Shown one piece after another: positions 1-8,078 of a stretch of 64,000 bases of DNA. This DNA comes from Chitinophagaceae bacterium. GTDB taxonomy: Bacteria > Bacteroidota > Bacteroidia > Chitinophagales > Chitinophagaceae. The stretch covers positions 186,001 to 250,000 of the forward strand of contig JADJBP010000002.1 in assembly GCA_016703625.1 (NCBI GenBank), in the 5' to 3' direction. The translations under genes were made by a program, and so were the position numbers. The notes under the pieces are model-generated. The model searched no databases. It worked only from the letters and a program-made list of their open reading frames with translations, and was not told the DNA's origin. Position 1 is the stretch's first letter. Every line of letters begins with the position of its first letter.

Positions 1-529
1 GCAAAATGGTATAACTGCCTACCGCTAAACCGGTAAACGTTCCGCTGGCCTGGTAGGTGCCGGAAATACCGGTAATGCTGTAGGTAAAGCCCGTACTGCC
101 CGAAGCTGTTGCCGCAATGGCGCCATTGCCTGCTGCAGGGCTTGAAGCCTGTGTTACTGTAGCAATAATGGTTATTGTTGGGCATGGGATTGATGTTACC
201 GAAAAGGACTGTGAACCGGTACACCCGGCGGCATCTTTTGCAGTAACCGAGTATGTACCCACAGCAAGATTATTGAAAATGCCGGATGCCTGGAATGCCC
301 CTCCGTTTAAACTGAAGGTAAAATTGGTACTGCCGGTGGCAGTTGCATTTATTGCCCCATTGGTGGCAGTTGACGTAGAAGCCAATGTGGTAGTACCCGT
401 AACCGTTATTGTTTTTCCTGCACAGGGATTTGAAGGAGGTGGTGGCGTGACACTGCTTTTACTGCAACCTGTATAAATAAATGTGAAGCTTAAAATTGCC
501 AGGGCAACCCCGTAAAATTGTATTTTCAT
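1..529 (-). CDS. Lipoprotein with SprB-like repeats (C-terminus outside window)
   Basis: The frame is open from an ATG at 529 to the window edge (about 176 codons). The N-terminus is a lipoprotein signal peptide with lipobox IYTGC and Cys at residue 22, followed by a Ser/Pro-rich linker. From about residue 46 come degenerate repeats of roughly 65 residues with the signature ATGSTNFTFSLNGG, a later NLAVGTY, and KDAAGC; this resembles the SprB repeat of Bacteroidota gliding and adhesion proteins. It is probably an outer-membrane-anchored surface protein. The true length, number of repeats and any C-terminal domain cannot be seen. The repeat-family assignment is by eye; another HYR- or Ig-like fold is possible. 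Confidence 0.7.
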   Translation of the reverse strand, partial: MKIQFYGVALAILSFTFIYTGCSKSSVTPPPPSNPCAGKTITVTGTTTLASTSTATNGAINATATGSTNFTFSLNGGAFQASGIFNNLAVGTYSVTAKDAAGCTGSQSFSVTSIPCPTITIIATVTQASSPAAGNGAIAATASGSTGFTYSITGISGTYQASGTFTGLAVGSYTIL

Positions 530-581
530 AAACATTCTTTTTGAAAGAAAACGAATATCCTTTCAAAAAGGTTGCCTGGTA

Positions 582-2025
582 TTATTTTTCAAAAGGGAAA
601 TATTTTAACCCTACATTCAGGCCGGTTGTATACAATTTAATTTTACCTTCTCCAACACCATTCAATGGAATGTTAACAAATGGAGCAACCTGCAGGTACA
701 ATTTATTGAGCATCTTTTTTTCCACCCCTGCAGTAATATGTAAAGCAGCCAGTAAATGACTGTTCTTTTTATAATAGTATGGATAAGTATATACAGTATT
801 ATTTCTAACAACTGTAAAATCATAGTCCTCTGTTTTCATCAGGTAACTGGATATACCGGCCGAAAGGTAATAAACAGTTTTGGGTTTGGTGAACAGGTTA
901 TATTGAAATGTCACAGGTATTTCATAAACCATGCAGTTGGCTTTTATTGATTTTATCTGAACCATACTCAGGTAAGAACCGGATTTTACATTATAGTCAC
1001 CAGGCCCTGCAATGTATTTTTTTGCACCTGCATAAAACCCGGCCTGCACACTTAATTTGCCGGAGATCCGGTAACCAACTCCAAATCCATACCTCGGAGT
1101 AACCGTACTGTTGGAAAAAGATAAAAACCTCGTCCCGCTTGCTTCTGCACCCAGTGCAGCGGTTACACAACTTCGAGAATATTTTTTTCTTTTTATCATT
1201 TCCCGTTTTACTTTTATTTGCTATTACTGTTGTGTCCTGCTTTTTATTGTCATTTTTATCAGCAGGGTCATTTTTCAAAACAGTGCCGGTAACTTCTGTT
1301 TCAGTCACTGTTACATTGTCCAGGCTGTCAATTGTTTTTTGGGAAAACTCCCGGGTATTAAACTCATTGGCTGAAGCCTGTTCCGGTGCAGTTATATTTA
1401 TCTTTAATTTCCCGGGAGTATTAAATTCGTTATTTTTTAAAGCCTGAACATTCTCTGTACCTGAATTTGTTCCGGGCTCCTGGAGACCTGGTGGATTTTC
1501 CGCTGTGCTAACACCCGTCTTTTGATCTGCATTGAATAAATTAATCTTTTTATTCACTTTGTTTTGACCGGTAAATTCAGCGTATTTTTTTGGATTACCA
1601 GGCAGGTTAACTTTATTTTCTTTATATATATTTTGAGGCCGGGATTTTACCAATGGTATATTATTTTTTGCAGCTTCACTATTCTGCATGGCTGTAGCTG
1701 CCGGTTCATGTTGAGGAATAACAGACCGGGCAGTGATCATATTTGTATCCGGTTGTATTTTACCGGCAGCGTTTGCTGTGTTATGCCTGTCGGAAATATT
1801 ATCCGGGGTCTGTTTGTTGAAATGTTGATATAAAAAGGTAGCAGATAAAATTAAACCCGCAAGTAAGGCAAACCTGAAGATCCAGAAAAATGGCTTTCTC
1901 CTGTCTTTCTCTTTATCCAGCAGCATTTCCATTTTTTTCCATGAAGCCTCTTCAAAAGGCGGTTCATGGGCACCCGCTGCTGCTTTAATAATTTCTTCGA
2001 TATCCTTAAACGATTTTTTGCTCAT
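582..2025 (-). CDS. Sigma-factor partner: inner-membrane helix plus beta-barrel domain (frameshifted)
   Basis: Two overlapping frames make one protein of about 480 residues. Residues 1-43 are a charged cytoplasmic segment containing FEEASWKKMEMLLDKE, a type common next to ECF sigma genes. A single transmembrane helix follows (about 46-66), then a low-complexity Asn/Lys/Thr-rich periplasmic linker, and a C-terminal region (from about 280) with alternating aromatic beta-strands and a terminal aromatic-x pattern, like the PorT-type outer membrane beta-barrel family. The frames break in an A/T homopolymer near 1180-1195, probably an indel error. The start overlaps the end of the sigma gene by 20 bp, implying translational coupling. 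Likely role: anti-sigma or sensory partner; this is inferred from context. Confidence 0.6.
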
Positions 2026-2591
2026 AATATTTTATGTCTGCGTCCTGCAGCATTTTTTTAATATTCAATCTTGCTTTTGACAAATTGGATTTGGATGCTC
2101 CAACGGATATTTTTAATTGCTTTGCAATTTCCTCGTGTTTGTATCCGTCTATTACATACAGGTTAAATACCGTTCGGTAAACAGGAGACAGCCTTTGTAT
2201 AACTTCGAGGATTTCCTGGTACGACATCCTGTCGACAGATGTTTCTGTTTCATCGGCCAGGTTAAAATGACTGTCAAAACTATCAGCAACCATGAACCGT
2301 TTGCTTTTTTTCCGCAGGTGATCAATGGCCGTATTGATCATGATACGTTTTATCCAGCCTTTTAAAGAAGGTTCCAGGCCTGAATAATGGATATTGAAGG
2401 TTGCAAAACCCCTGAATATTTTTAAAAAACCCGTCATTGGTCACTTCTGCGGCTTCATCAGGGATTATACAGTATCGCATACAAATGCCCAATGAGTAGC
2501 CATAAAACATCTGGTAAAATAGTTTTTGGCTATCCCTTTTTGCTTCTACACAACCATGTACAATATCTGACAAATCCGGTCTGACTGACAA
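2006..2591 (-). CDS. ECF-type RNA polymerase sigma factor (frameshifted)
   Basis: About 195 residues are split over two frames. The first fragment carries region 2 (RDSQKLFYQMFYGYSLG) and the second the end of region 2 (SLKGWIKRIMINTAIDHLRK) and region 4 (LSPVYRTVFNLYVIDGYKHE, then EIAKQLKISVGASKSNLSKA). The frames join cleanly at NDGF-LKIF if one T is removed from a run of six near 2430, so a homopolymer error is likely. The only start I can see in frame is TTG at 2591; an in-frame stop lies just upstream. The sigma factor overlaps the following membrane/beta-barrel gene by 20 bp, forming a probable sigma/anti-sigma pair. Confidence 0.75.
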
Positions 2592-2934
2592 AATTTTATT
2601 TATTTTCTACAATTAATTTATGGTTATTCACTTGTAAACGTAAAAAAAAGGGTGATGGTTGCCCGGTATGTAAGTTCACCCCTCTTAAAGTTAAAAAAAA
2701 TTAACCTTAACTGGAAATTTGAAGTTGATTTATAGAAAAAGACAGGGAATCTCAATCTTTTAAGTGAGCTGCTGCCATCTTGCTTGTAGAAATTGGTTTT
2801 CGATTGCGGGTTCCGGCAGGCAATGACCAAGAACCGATCCCTTAAACGGGACCTGATTTTGATCGCACATTGATTAATACACCAGGAAAAAAAGTGTTGG
2901 ATACTGCGAAACAAGAAAAGACCGGATAACTATA
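2592..2934. other. Intergenic spacer upstream of the sigma factor gene
   Basis: This 343-bp AT-rich stretch lies between ffh (its 3' end) and the sigma gene (its 5' end). A 96-codon frame exists on the minus strand but looks like random coding, and I see no domain in it. No clear TAnnTTTG promoter or strong intrinsic terminator was recognised. Confidence 0.5.
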
Positions 2935-4257
2935 TTACCTTTTGCCCATACCCGGCATCATTCCTTTGGGCATCTTGTTCATCATTTTCATCATACCCTT
3001 CATTTGTTCAAACTGTTTTAAAAAAGCATTTAATTCAGCTATATCTTTTCCGGCACCTTTTGCGATCCTGAGTTTTCGGTTTGGATTGATCAGGTCCGGG
3101 TTTCTGCGCTCCTGCATCGTCATGGAATTGATCATAGCTTCTATGCCTTTAAAAGAGTCATCATTCACATCAATATCTTTGATCTGTTTTCCTACGCCCG
3201 GGATCATGCCCATCAGGTCCTTGATATTGCCCATCTTTTTGATCTGCTGCAGCTGGGTTTTAAAATCCTCAAAATCGAATTGATTTTTGCGGATCTTTTT
3301 TTCAAGCCGGGCAGCTTCTTTTTCATCATACTGCTCCTGTGCTTTTTCAACCAGGCTCACAATATCGCCCATACCCAAAATACGCTGGGCCATCCTGTCG
3401 GGATAAAACACATCCAGGGTATCCATCTTTTCGCCACTGCTGGCAAACTTGATGGGTTTGTTTACGGTGTATTTGATGGATAAGGCCGCACCACCCCTGG
3501 TATCGCCATCCAGCTTTGTTAATACAACGCCGCTAAAATCCAGCCGTTCATTAAAAGCTGCAGCAGTATTAACGGCATCCTGTCCCGTCATACTATCCAC
3601 CACAAATAAAATTTCCTGTGGGTTAATGGCTGCTTTAATATTGGCAACTTCGGTCATCATCACTTCATCGACCGCCAGGCGGCCGGCGGTATCAATGATG
3701 ATCACATTCTTATTTTTTGAACGGGCCTCCTTGATGGCATTCTGTACAATGGAAACCGCATCTTTATTTTCCCTTTCGCTGTATACCGGAACATCTATCT
3801 GCCCGCCAAGCACTTCCAGCTGATCGATCGCTGCCGGGCGGTAGATATCTGCTGCTACCAGTAATGGCGATTTTCCCTTTTTTGTTTTGAGGTAATTGGC
3901 CAGCTTTCCGCTGAAGGTGGTCTTACCGCTACCCTGCAGCCCGGCTACCAGTATAATGGCCGGGTTGCCGCTGATATTGAATTCACTTTCACTGCCTCCC
4001 ATCAACTCAGTCAGCTCATCCTGCACAATTTTTACCATGGCCTGGCCGGGACTAACAGCAGTAAGTACTTTTTCGCCCATTGCCTTTTCCTTGATCTTAT
4101 CGGTAAACTCCTTGGCGATCTTATAATTCACATCGGCATCAACCAGTGCACGGCGTATATCCTTTACCGTATTGGCAATATTGAGTTCGTTGATCCTTGC
4201 CTGTCCTTTGATATTCTTAAAGGCTGATTCTAATTTCTCTGATAATGAATTGAACAT
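2935..4257 (-). CDS. ffh: Signal recognition particle protein Ffh
   Basis: GTPase of the signal recognition particle, which binds signal peptides and 4.5S RNA and delivers nascent membrane proteins to FtsY. The 440-residue length is typical. The helical N domain (1-85) is followed by the G domain with P-loop GLQGSGKTT at 106-114, then DTAGR and TKLDGD, and a Met-rich M domain at the C-terminus (QMKGMMKMMNKMPKGMMPG). The ATG at 4257 opens directly into the conserved N-domain helix. It lies 30 bp downstream of sucA on the same strand, so co-transcription is possible. The gene is unbroken. Confidence 0.97.
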   Translation of the reverse strand: MFNSLSEKLESAFKNIKGQARINELNIANTVKDIRRALVDADVNYKIAKEFTDKIKEKAMGEKVLTAVSPGQAMVKIVQDELTELMGGSESEFNISGNPAIILVAGLQGSGKTTFSGKLANYLKTKKGKSPLLVAADIYRPAAIDQLEVLGGQIDVPVYSERENKDAVSIVQNAIKEARSKNKNVIIIDTAGRLAVDEVMMTEVANIKAAINPQEILFVVDSMTGQDAVNTAAAFNERLDFSGVVLTKLDGDTRGGAALSIKYTVNKPIKFASSGEKMDTLDVFYPDRMAQRILGMGDIVSLVEKAQEQYDEKEAARLEKKIRKNQFDFEDFKTQLQQIKKMGNIKDLMGMIPGVGKQIKDIDVNDDSFKGIEAMINSMTMQERRNPDLINPNRKLRIAKGAGKDIAELNAFLKQFEQMKGMMKMMNKMPKGMMPGMGKR

Positions 4258-4287
4258 GATCTGCTGATTTTTTTCTACACGGATTAA

Positions 4288-7038
4288 TTATATACTAAAT
4301 GCTGTATCAATGATCTGTGCCTGCTCTTTTGCATGCACTTTGCTGAAGCCGGTTGCGGTTGCCGCACTGGCCTGGCGGCTGATGATATAGAAGTTGATAT
4401 TTTTCACATTCATTCTTAAAAATGTGGCTGCTCCCATATTCAGCGGTTCTTCCTGTACCCAGTACCAGATGGCCTTGCTGTATTTTTTATACAGTTCATC
4501 CAGTTGCTTTTGTGGTAATGGATGAACCTGTTCCAGCCTGATGATGGCAATATCTTTCCTGTTTTCCTTTTGCTGGCGTTCAGCCAGGTCGAAATACATT
4601 TTACCGCTGCAGCACAAAACTTTGGTAATTGCTGAAGCATCATTTATTGTTGCATCATCCAGCACTTCTTTAAAACTGCCGCCGGTAAATTCAGCCCGGG
4701 TACTGTAACTGCCCGGGTGACGCAAATTGGCCTTCGGTGAAAAAACAACCAATGGTTTGCGGAAAGGCCAGGCTACCTGCCTGCGCAGCAAATGGAAAAA
4801 ATTTGCGGCAGTAGTAACATTGGCCACCACGAAATTAAGTTCACCGCACATTTGTAAAAAGCGCTCCATACGGGCACTGCTGTGCTCGGGCCCCTGCCCT
4901 TCATAACCATGCGGCAACAGCAAAACAACACCGTTCATGCGATGCCATTTTGTTTCGGCAGTTGTAATGAACTGGTCAACGATGGTTTGAGCACCATTGC
5001 AGAAATCACCAAACTGTGCTTCCCAGATCACCAATGCATTGGGATTGGCCATGGCATAACCGTATTCAAAACCAAGTACGGCATATTCACTCAGCAAAGA
5101 ATTATAAATGCGGAAAGGTGATTGTGTTTCGGTAAAATGATTCAGCCTGTTGTATTCTTCATTTGTATTTTCATCATATAAAGTAGAGTGCCTGTGACTG
5201 AAAGTGCCGCGTTTTACATCCTGCCCGCTCATGCGGACATCTTTTCCTTCCGTTAATAAACTGCCATAAGCCATTAACTCGGCTGTAGCCCAGTCAATTT
5301 TATTTTCATCTGCAAATAATCTGATCTTATCATTTATGAGTTTTTCAACCTTACGCAGCGGCTTAAACGCAGCAGGCCATTTCATCAGTCCTTCAAACAA
5401 TAATGTAAATGCATCATTGCTGATAGCGGTAACCGGCGATGCATCAAAATCCGCCGTTGTTGCCCTGCGCATACTTTTCCATACCAGTTCGGGTGGCTGA
5501 TAAGTGTATGGCAGTGGATTCTGTTTTACTTCATCCAGCCTTTCCTGCAGGTCGTCGAGGAATTTCTTTTCCATTTCCTTTGCCAATGCCTGGGCATCGG
5601 GTTCTCCGTTACGGATCAAAAACTGCGTATATACTTCCCTTGGATTCAGGTGTTTTTCAATGATGGCATATAACTGCGGCTGCGTAAACTTAGGTTCATC
5701 ACCCTCGTTGTGCCCGTGTTTGCGGTAGCAAACCATATCAATAAAAATATCGCTGTTGAATTGCTGCCGGTACCTGGTGGCAATTTCGCAGGCTTTCACA
5801 ACAGCTTCCGCATCATCCCCGTTAACATGAAAAACCGGTGCATGCACCATGGCAGCAATGGAAGTACAATAATCCGAGCTGCGGGCATCATCAAAATCGG
5901 TAGTAAAACCGATCTGGTTATTGATCACAAAATGAATGGTTCCGCCGGTGTAATATCCTTTCAGTTTACTCATCTGCAAAACCTCGTAAACGATACCCTG
6001 TCCAGCGATGGAGGCATCGCCATGGATCAGGATGGGCAGGATCTTATCATAATCGCTGTTGTACAAAATATCAGCCTTACTCCTGGCAAAACCAATAACG
6101 ATCGGGTCCACCGCTTCCAGGTGAGATGGATTGGGACTAAGTTTAAGGTGTATCTTTTTGCCATCAGCCGTTTCCACATCACTGCCAAAACCCAGGTGGT
6201 ATTTAACATCGCCGCTGCCCATGGTGGTATCCGGGATGCTGTTTCCTTCAAACTCACTGAATATCTGTTCATAGGTTTTGCCCATGATATTGGCCAGCAC
6301 ATTCAACCGGCCCCTGTGTGCCATGCCGATCACGGTTTCTTCCACCCCGCTGTTGGCAGCTGTGTTAATGATAGCATCCAGCCCAGCAATGGCGGTTTCG
6401 CCACCTTCGAGTGAAAAACGTTTTTGGCCGATGTATTTGGTATGTAAAAACTTTTCAAACATCACCCCTTCGTTCAGCTTTTCTAAAATTCTTTTTTTCT
6501 GCTGAAGCGGAACGGGTTTTAATAAAGTTTGCTCTACCTGTTCAGTAAGCCATTCGATCTTTTTCTCATTCCGGATATAGCTGAACTGAACACCTACATG
6601 ATGGGTATAACATTGCTGCAGGTGAGTGATAATATTTTGCAGCGAAGCAATTCCAAGCCCGGTAAATTTTCCTGCCTGGAATTCAAGGGGAAGATCAGCA
6701 TCCTGTAATCCAAAATCTGCCAGGGAAAGATTTGCATGCCGGTCTTTTCTTTCGCGGATAGGATTGGTTTTGGCAACTAAATGGCCTTTTTTCCGGTAAG
6801 CCTGTATCAAACGGTAAACCGCAAATTCTTTATGTATATCAGTACTGAGCGGAGTCGAAGTACCCCCAGTTTTTCCATTGAGCCCAGTCGAAATGGAATA
6901 ATTTGCAACCGCAAAGTCGAACCCTTCAAAAAACTTACGCATTTCCACATCCACACTGTTGGGGTCTTTTACAAAATCATTATAAAGTCCTTCAATATAG
7001 CCCGGATGCGAATTGGTGATGTACTGGAAATCCTTCAT
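4288..7038 (-). CDS. sucA: 2-oxoglutarate dehydrogenase E1 component
   Basis: Thiamine diphosphate-dependent E1 subunit of the 2-oxoglutarate dehydrogenase complex (TCA cycle), 916 residues, full length. It has the short N-terminal segment that contacts E2, the motif GMAHRGRLNVL, the ThDP/Mg region HGDASIAGQGIVYE, and in the C-terminal pyrimidine domain LLPHGYEGQGPEHSSARMER. The DNA at 6846-6895, encoding about residues 48-66 (STGLNGKTGG and neighbours), looks like a dispersed short repeat inserted in frame in the variable linker between the N-terminal segment and the catalytic core. No sucB lies next to it; ffh follows after 30 bp. Confidence 0.96.
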   Translation of the reverse strand: MKDFQYITNSHPGYIEGLYNDFVKDPNSVDVEMRKFFEGFDFAVANYSISTGLNGKTGGTSTPLSTDIHKEFAVYRLIQAYRKKGHLVAKTNPIRERKDRHANLSLADFGLQDADLPLEFQAGKFTGLGIASLQNIITHLQQCYTHHVGVQFSYIRNEKKIEWLTEQVEQTLLKPVPLQQKKRILEKLNEGVMFEKFLHTKYIGQKRFSLEGGETAIAGLDAIINTAANSGVEETVIGMAHRGRLNVLANIMGKTYEQIFSEFEGNSIPDTTMGSGDVKYHLGFGSDVETADGKKIHLKLSPNPSHLEAVDPIVIGFARSKADILYNSDYDKILPILIHGDASIAGQGIVYEVLQMSKLKGYYTGGTIHFVINNQIGFTTDFDDARSSDYCTSIAAMVHAPVFHVNGDDAEAVVKACEIATRYRQQFNSDIFIDMVCYRKHGHNEGDEPKFTQPQLYAIIEKHLNPREVYTQFLIRNGEPDAQALAKEMEKKFLDDLQERLDEVKQNPLPYTYQPPELVWKSMRRATTADFDASPVTAISNDAFTLLFEGLMKWPAAFKPLRKVEKLINDKIRLFADENKIDWATAELMAYGSLLTEGKDVRMSGQDVKRGTFSHRHSTLYDENTNEEYNRLNHFTETQSPFRIYNSLLSEYAVLGFEYGYAMANPNALVIWEAQFGDFCNGAQTIVDQFITTAETKWHRMNGVVLLLPHGYEGQGPEHSSARMERFLQMCGELNFVVANVTTAANFFHLLRRQVAWPFRKPLVVFSPKANLRHPGSYSTRAEFTGGSFKEVLDDATINDASAITKVLCCSGKMYFDLAERQQKENRKDIAIIRLEQVHPLPQKQLDELYKKYSKAIWYWVQEEPLNMGAATFLRMNVKNINFYIISRQASAATATGFSKVHAKEQAQIIDTAFSI
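6846..6895. repeat. Short dispersed repeat inside sucA
   Basis: Two direct copies of TGAGCnnAGTCGAA lie about 37 bp apart. The same core (TTCGACTnCGCTCA on the other strand) occurs in spacers at 26252, 34406, 34521 and 52458. Here the repeat is in frame and adds Ser/Thr/Gly-rich residues to a linker. Confidence 0.6.
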
Positions 7039-7100
7039 TTTTTGAGAAAATTATATAAGGTAGTTATCTGTTGTAAAAATTGACTGCAAATATCGGTTAA

Positions 7101-7601
7101 TTAAACTTTATTTGATGCGGAAGCTAAAAGCATTTTTCCGCAATACATCGCAACGATGCCGCCCAGGATGACATATCCCGTAAAATAATAGAAACCGGGC
7201 TGTAAAACAGCTTTAGTATTTTCCATGGCATTGGCCCCTAAAAAAGCCACAAAAATGCTGATGGCAAATACATCGGCCATAGCCCATTTGCTGATGACAT
7301 TTACAAAGCTTTGCCATTTCATGAGCGGATTCTTAACCAGCAAAAGATAGAAGATGACTACTGATTTTAAAAGCGGAACGATAATACCAAACAAAAAAAT
7401 GAGTGAAAATGGCCAGTAATTGCCATCATTCCAGAGTTTTTTAAGCATGCCTAAAATGCTTCTTTTTTCATTGAACAGGTTAAAATCAATGATATAATGC
7501 ACAGAAATATTAATGTGTAAAACATCCAGCACCCAGCCAAAACCCAATAATACCAGTGATATAATGTGTAAACCGAGTATTAAATACCTGTTCATAAGCA
7601 T
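7101..7601 (-). CDS. PqiA-like inner membrane protein
   Basis: A 166-residue integral membrane protein with four predicted helices. The segment VISKWAMADVFAISIFVAFL matches the hallmark of the paraquat-inducible protein A family (SxWsMxDVF). It has half the length of E. coli PqiA, so it represents one PqiA unit. The family is linked to envelope lipid transport together with MCE proteins (PqiB/PqiC), but no such gene is adjacent here. It is divergent from rpsT. The start may be ATG at 7601 or the second Met two codons later. Confidence 0.8.
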   Translation of the reverse strand: MLMNRYLILGLHIISLVLLGFGWVLDVLHINISVHYIIDFNLFNEKRSILGMLKKLWNDGNYWPFSLIFLFGIIVPLLKSVVIFYLLLVKNPLMKWQSFVNVISKWAMADVFAISIFVAFLGANAMENTKAVLQPGFYYFTGYVILGGIVAMYCGKMLLASASNKV

Positions 7602-7681
7602 AATTTTATCCGAAATAAAGCAGAAAATGTCATTTTTGAAAATTATCGCTTATTAATTATCCTTTTTAAATGTAATCTCCC

Positions 7682-7689
7682 TATCTTTG
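7682..7689 (+). promoter_or_regulatory. Bacteroidota -7 promoter element for rpsT
   Basis: TATCTTTG is an exact match to TAnnTTTG, 21 bp upstream of the rpsT start. No clear -33 TTTG is present at the usual distance. Confidence 0.7.
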
Positions 7690-7710
7690 CAGCCCAAAAA
7701 ATAGATTTAA

Positions 7711-7965
7711 ATGGCAAATCACGCAGCAACCAAAAAAGATGTAAGACAGAGTACCAAGCGCAACGAACGTAACCGCTATTACGGTAAAACAACCCGTAAT
7801 GCGATCCGTGATTTAAAAGCAAGCGAAAAAGCGGTTGCCTCAGAACAATTTCCAAAAGTTGCTTCTATGATCGATAAATTGGCAAAGCGTGGTACCATCC
7901 ATAAAAACAAAGCAGCCAATTTAAAAAGCAAACTGGCTAAAAGAGTAAATGCACAGGCAAAGTAA
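7711..7965 (+). CDS. rpsT: 30S ribosomal protein S20
   Basis: An 84-residue basic helical protein beginning MANHAATKKDVRQS, the standard S20 N-terminus. It binds 16S rRNA in the lower body of the 30S subunit. The gene is monocistronic: it has its own promoter element (7682) and is followed at once by a perfect intrinsic terminator (7987-8020). S20 is often encoded alone, which fits. Confidence 0.97.
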   Translation: MANHAATKKDVRQSTKRNERNRYYGKTTRNAIRDLKASEKAVASEQFPKVASMIDKLAKRGTIHKNKAANLKSKLAKRVNAQAK

Positions 7966-7986
7966 TACTTTGTTCTACATACTATT

Positions 7987-8020
7987 AAAAGCCCGTCAAT
8001 TGTAATATTGACGGGCTTTT
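7987..8020 (+). terminator. Intrinsic terminator after rpsT
   Basis: A perfect 14-bp stem (AAAAGCCCGTCAAT paired with its complement), a 6-nt loop and a T-tract. It lies 22 bp after the rpsT stop codon. Confidence 0.92.
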
Positions 8021-8057
8021 TGTTGATAAAAAACAATCTGTTGCAGTAACAAATGTG

Positions 8058-8065
8058 TAAATTTG
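8058..8065 (+). promoter_or_regulatory. Probable -7 promoter element for the secreted endonuclease gene
   Basis: TAAATTTG matches TAnnTTTG 13-22 bp upstream of the two candidate start codons. The -33 element is weak. Confidence 0.5.
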
Positions 8066-8078
8066 CTACACGATTTTA

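Noticed and set aside
2624..2914. Minus-strand frame of 96 codons between ffh and the sigma gene
   Set aside because: Composition looks random and no family or start signal is visible.
5710..6414. Long plus-strand open frame (234 codons) opposite sucA
   Set aside because: It is antisense to a well-conserved enzyme and shows no recognisable protein pattern; a shadow of codon use on the other strand.
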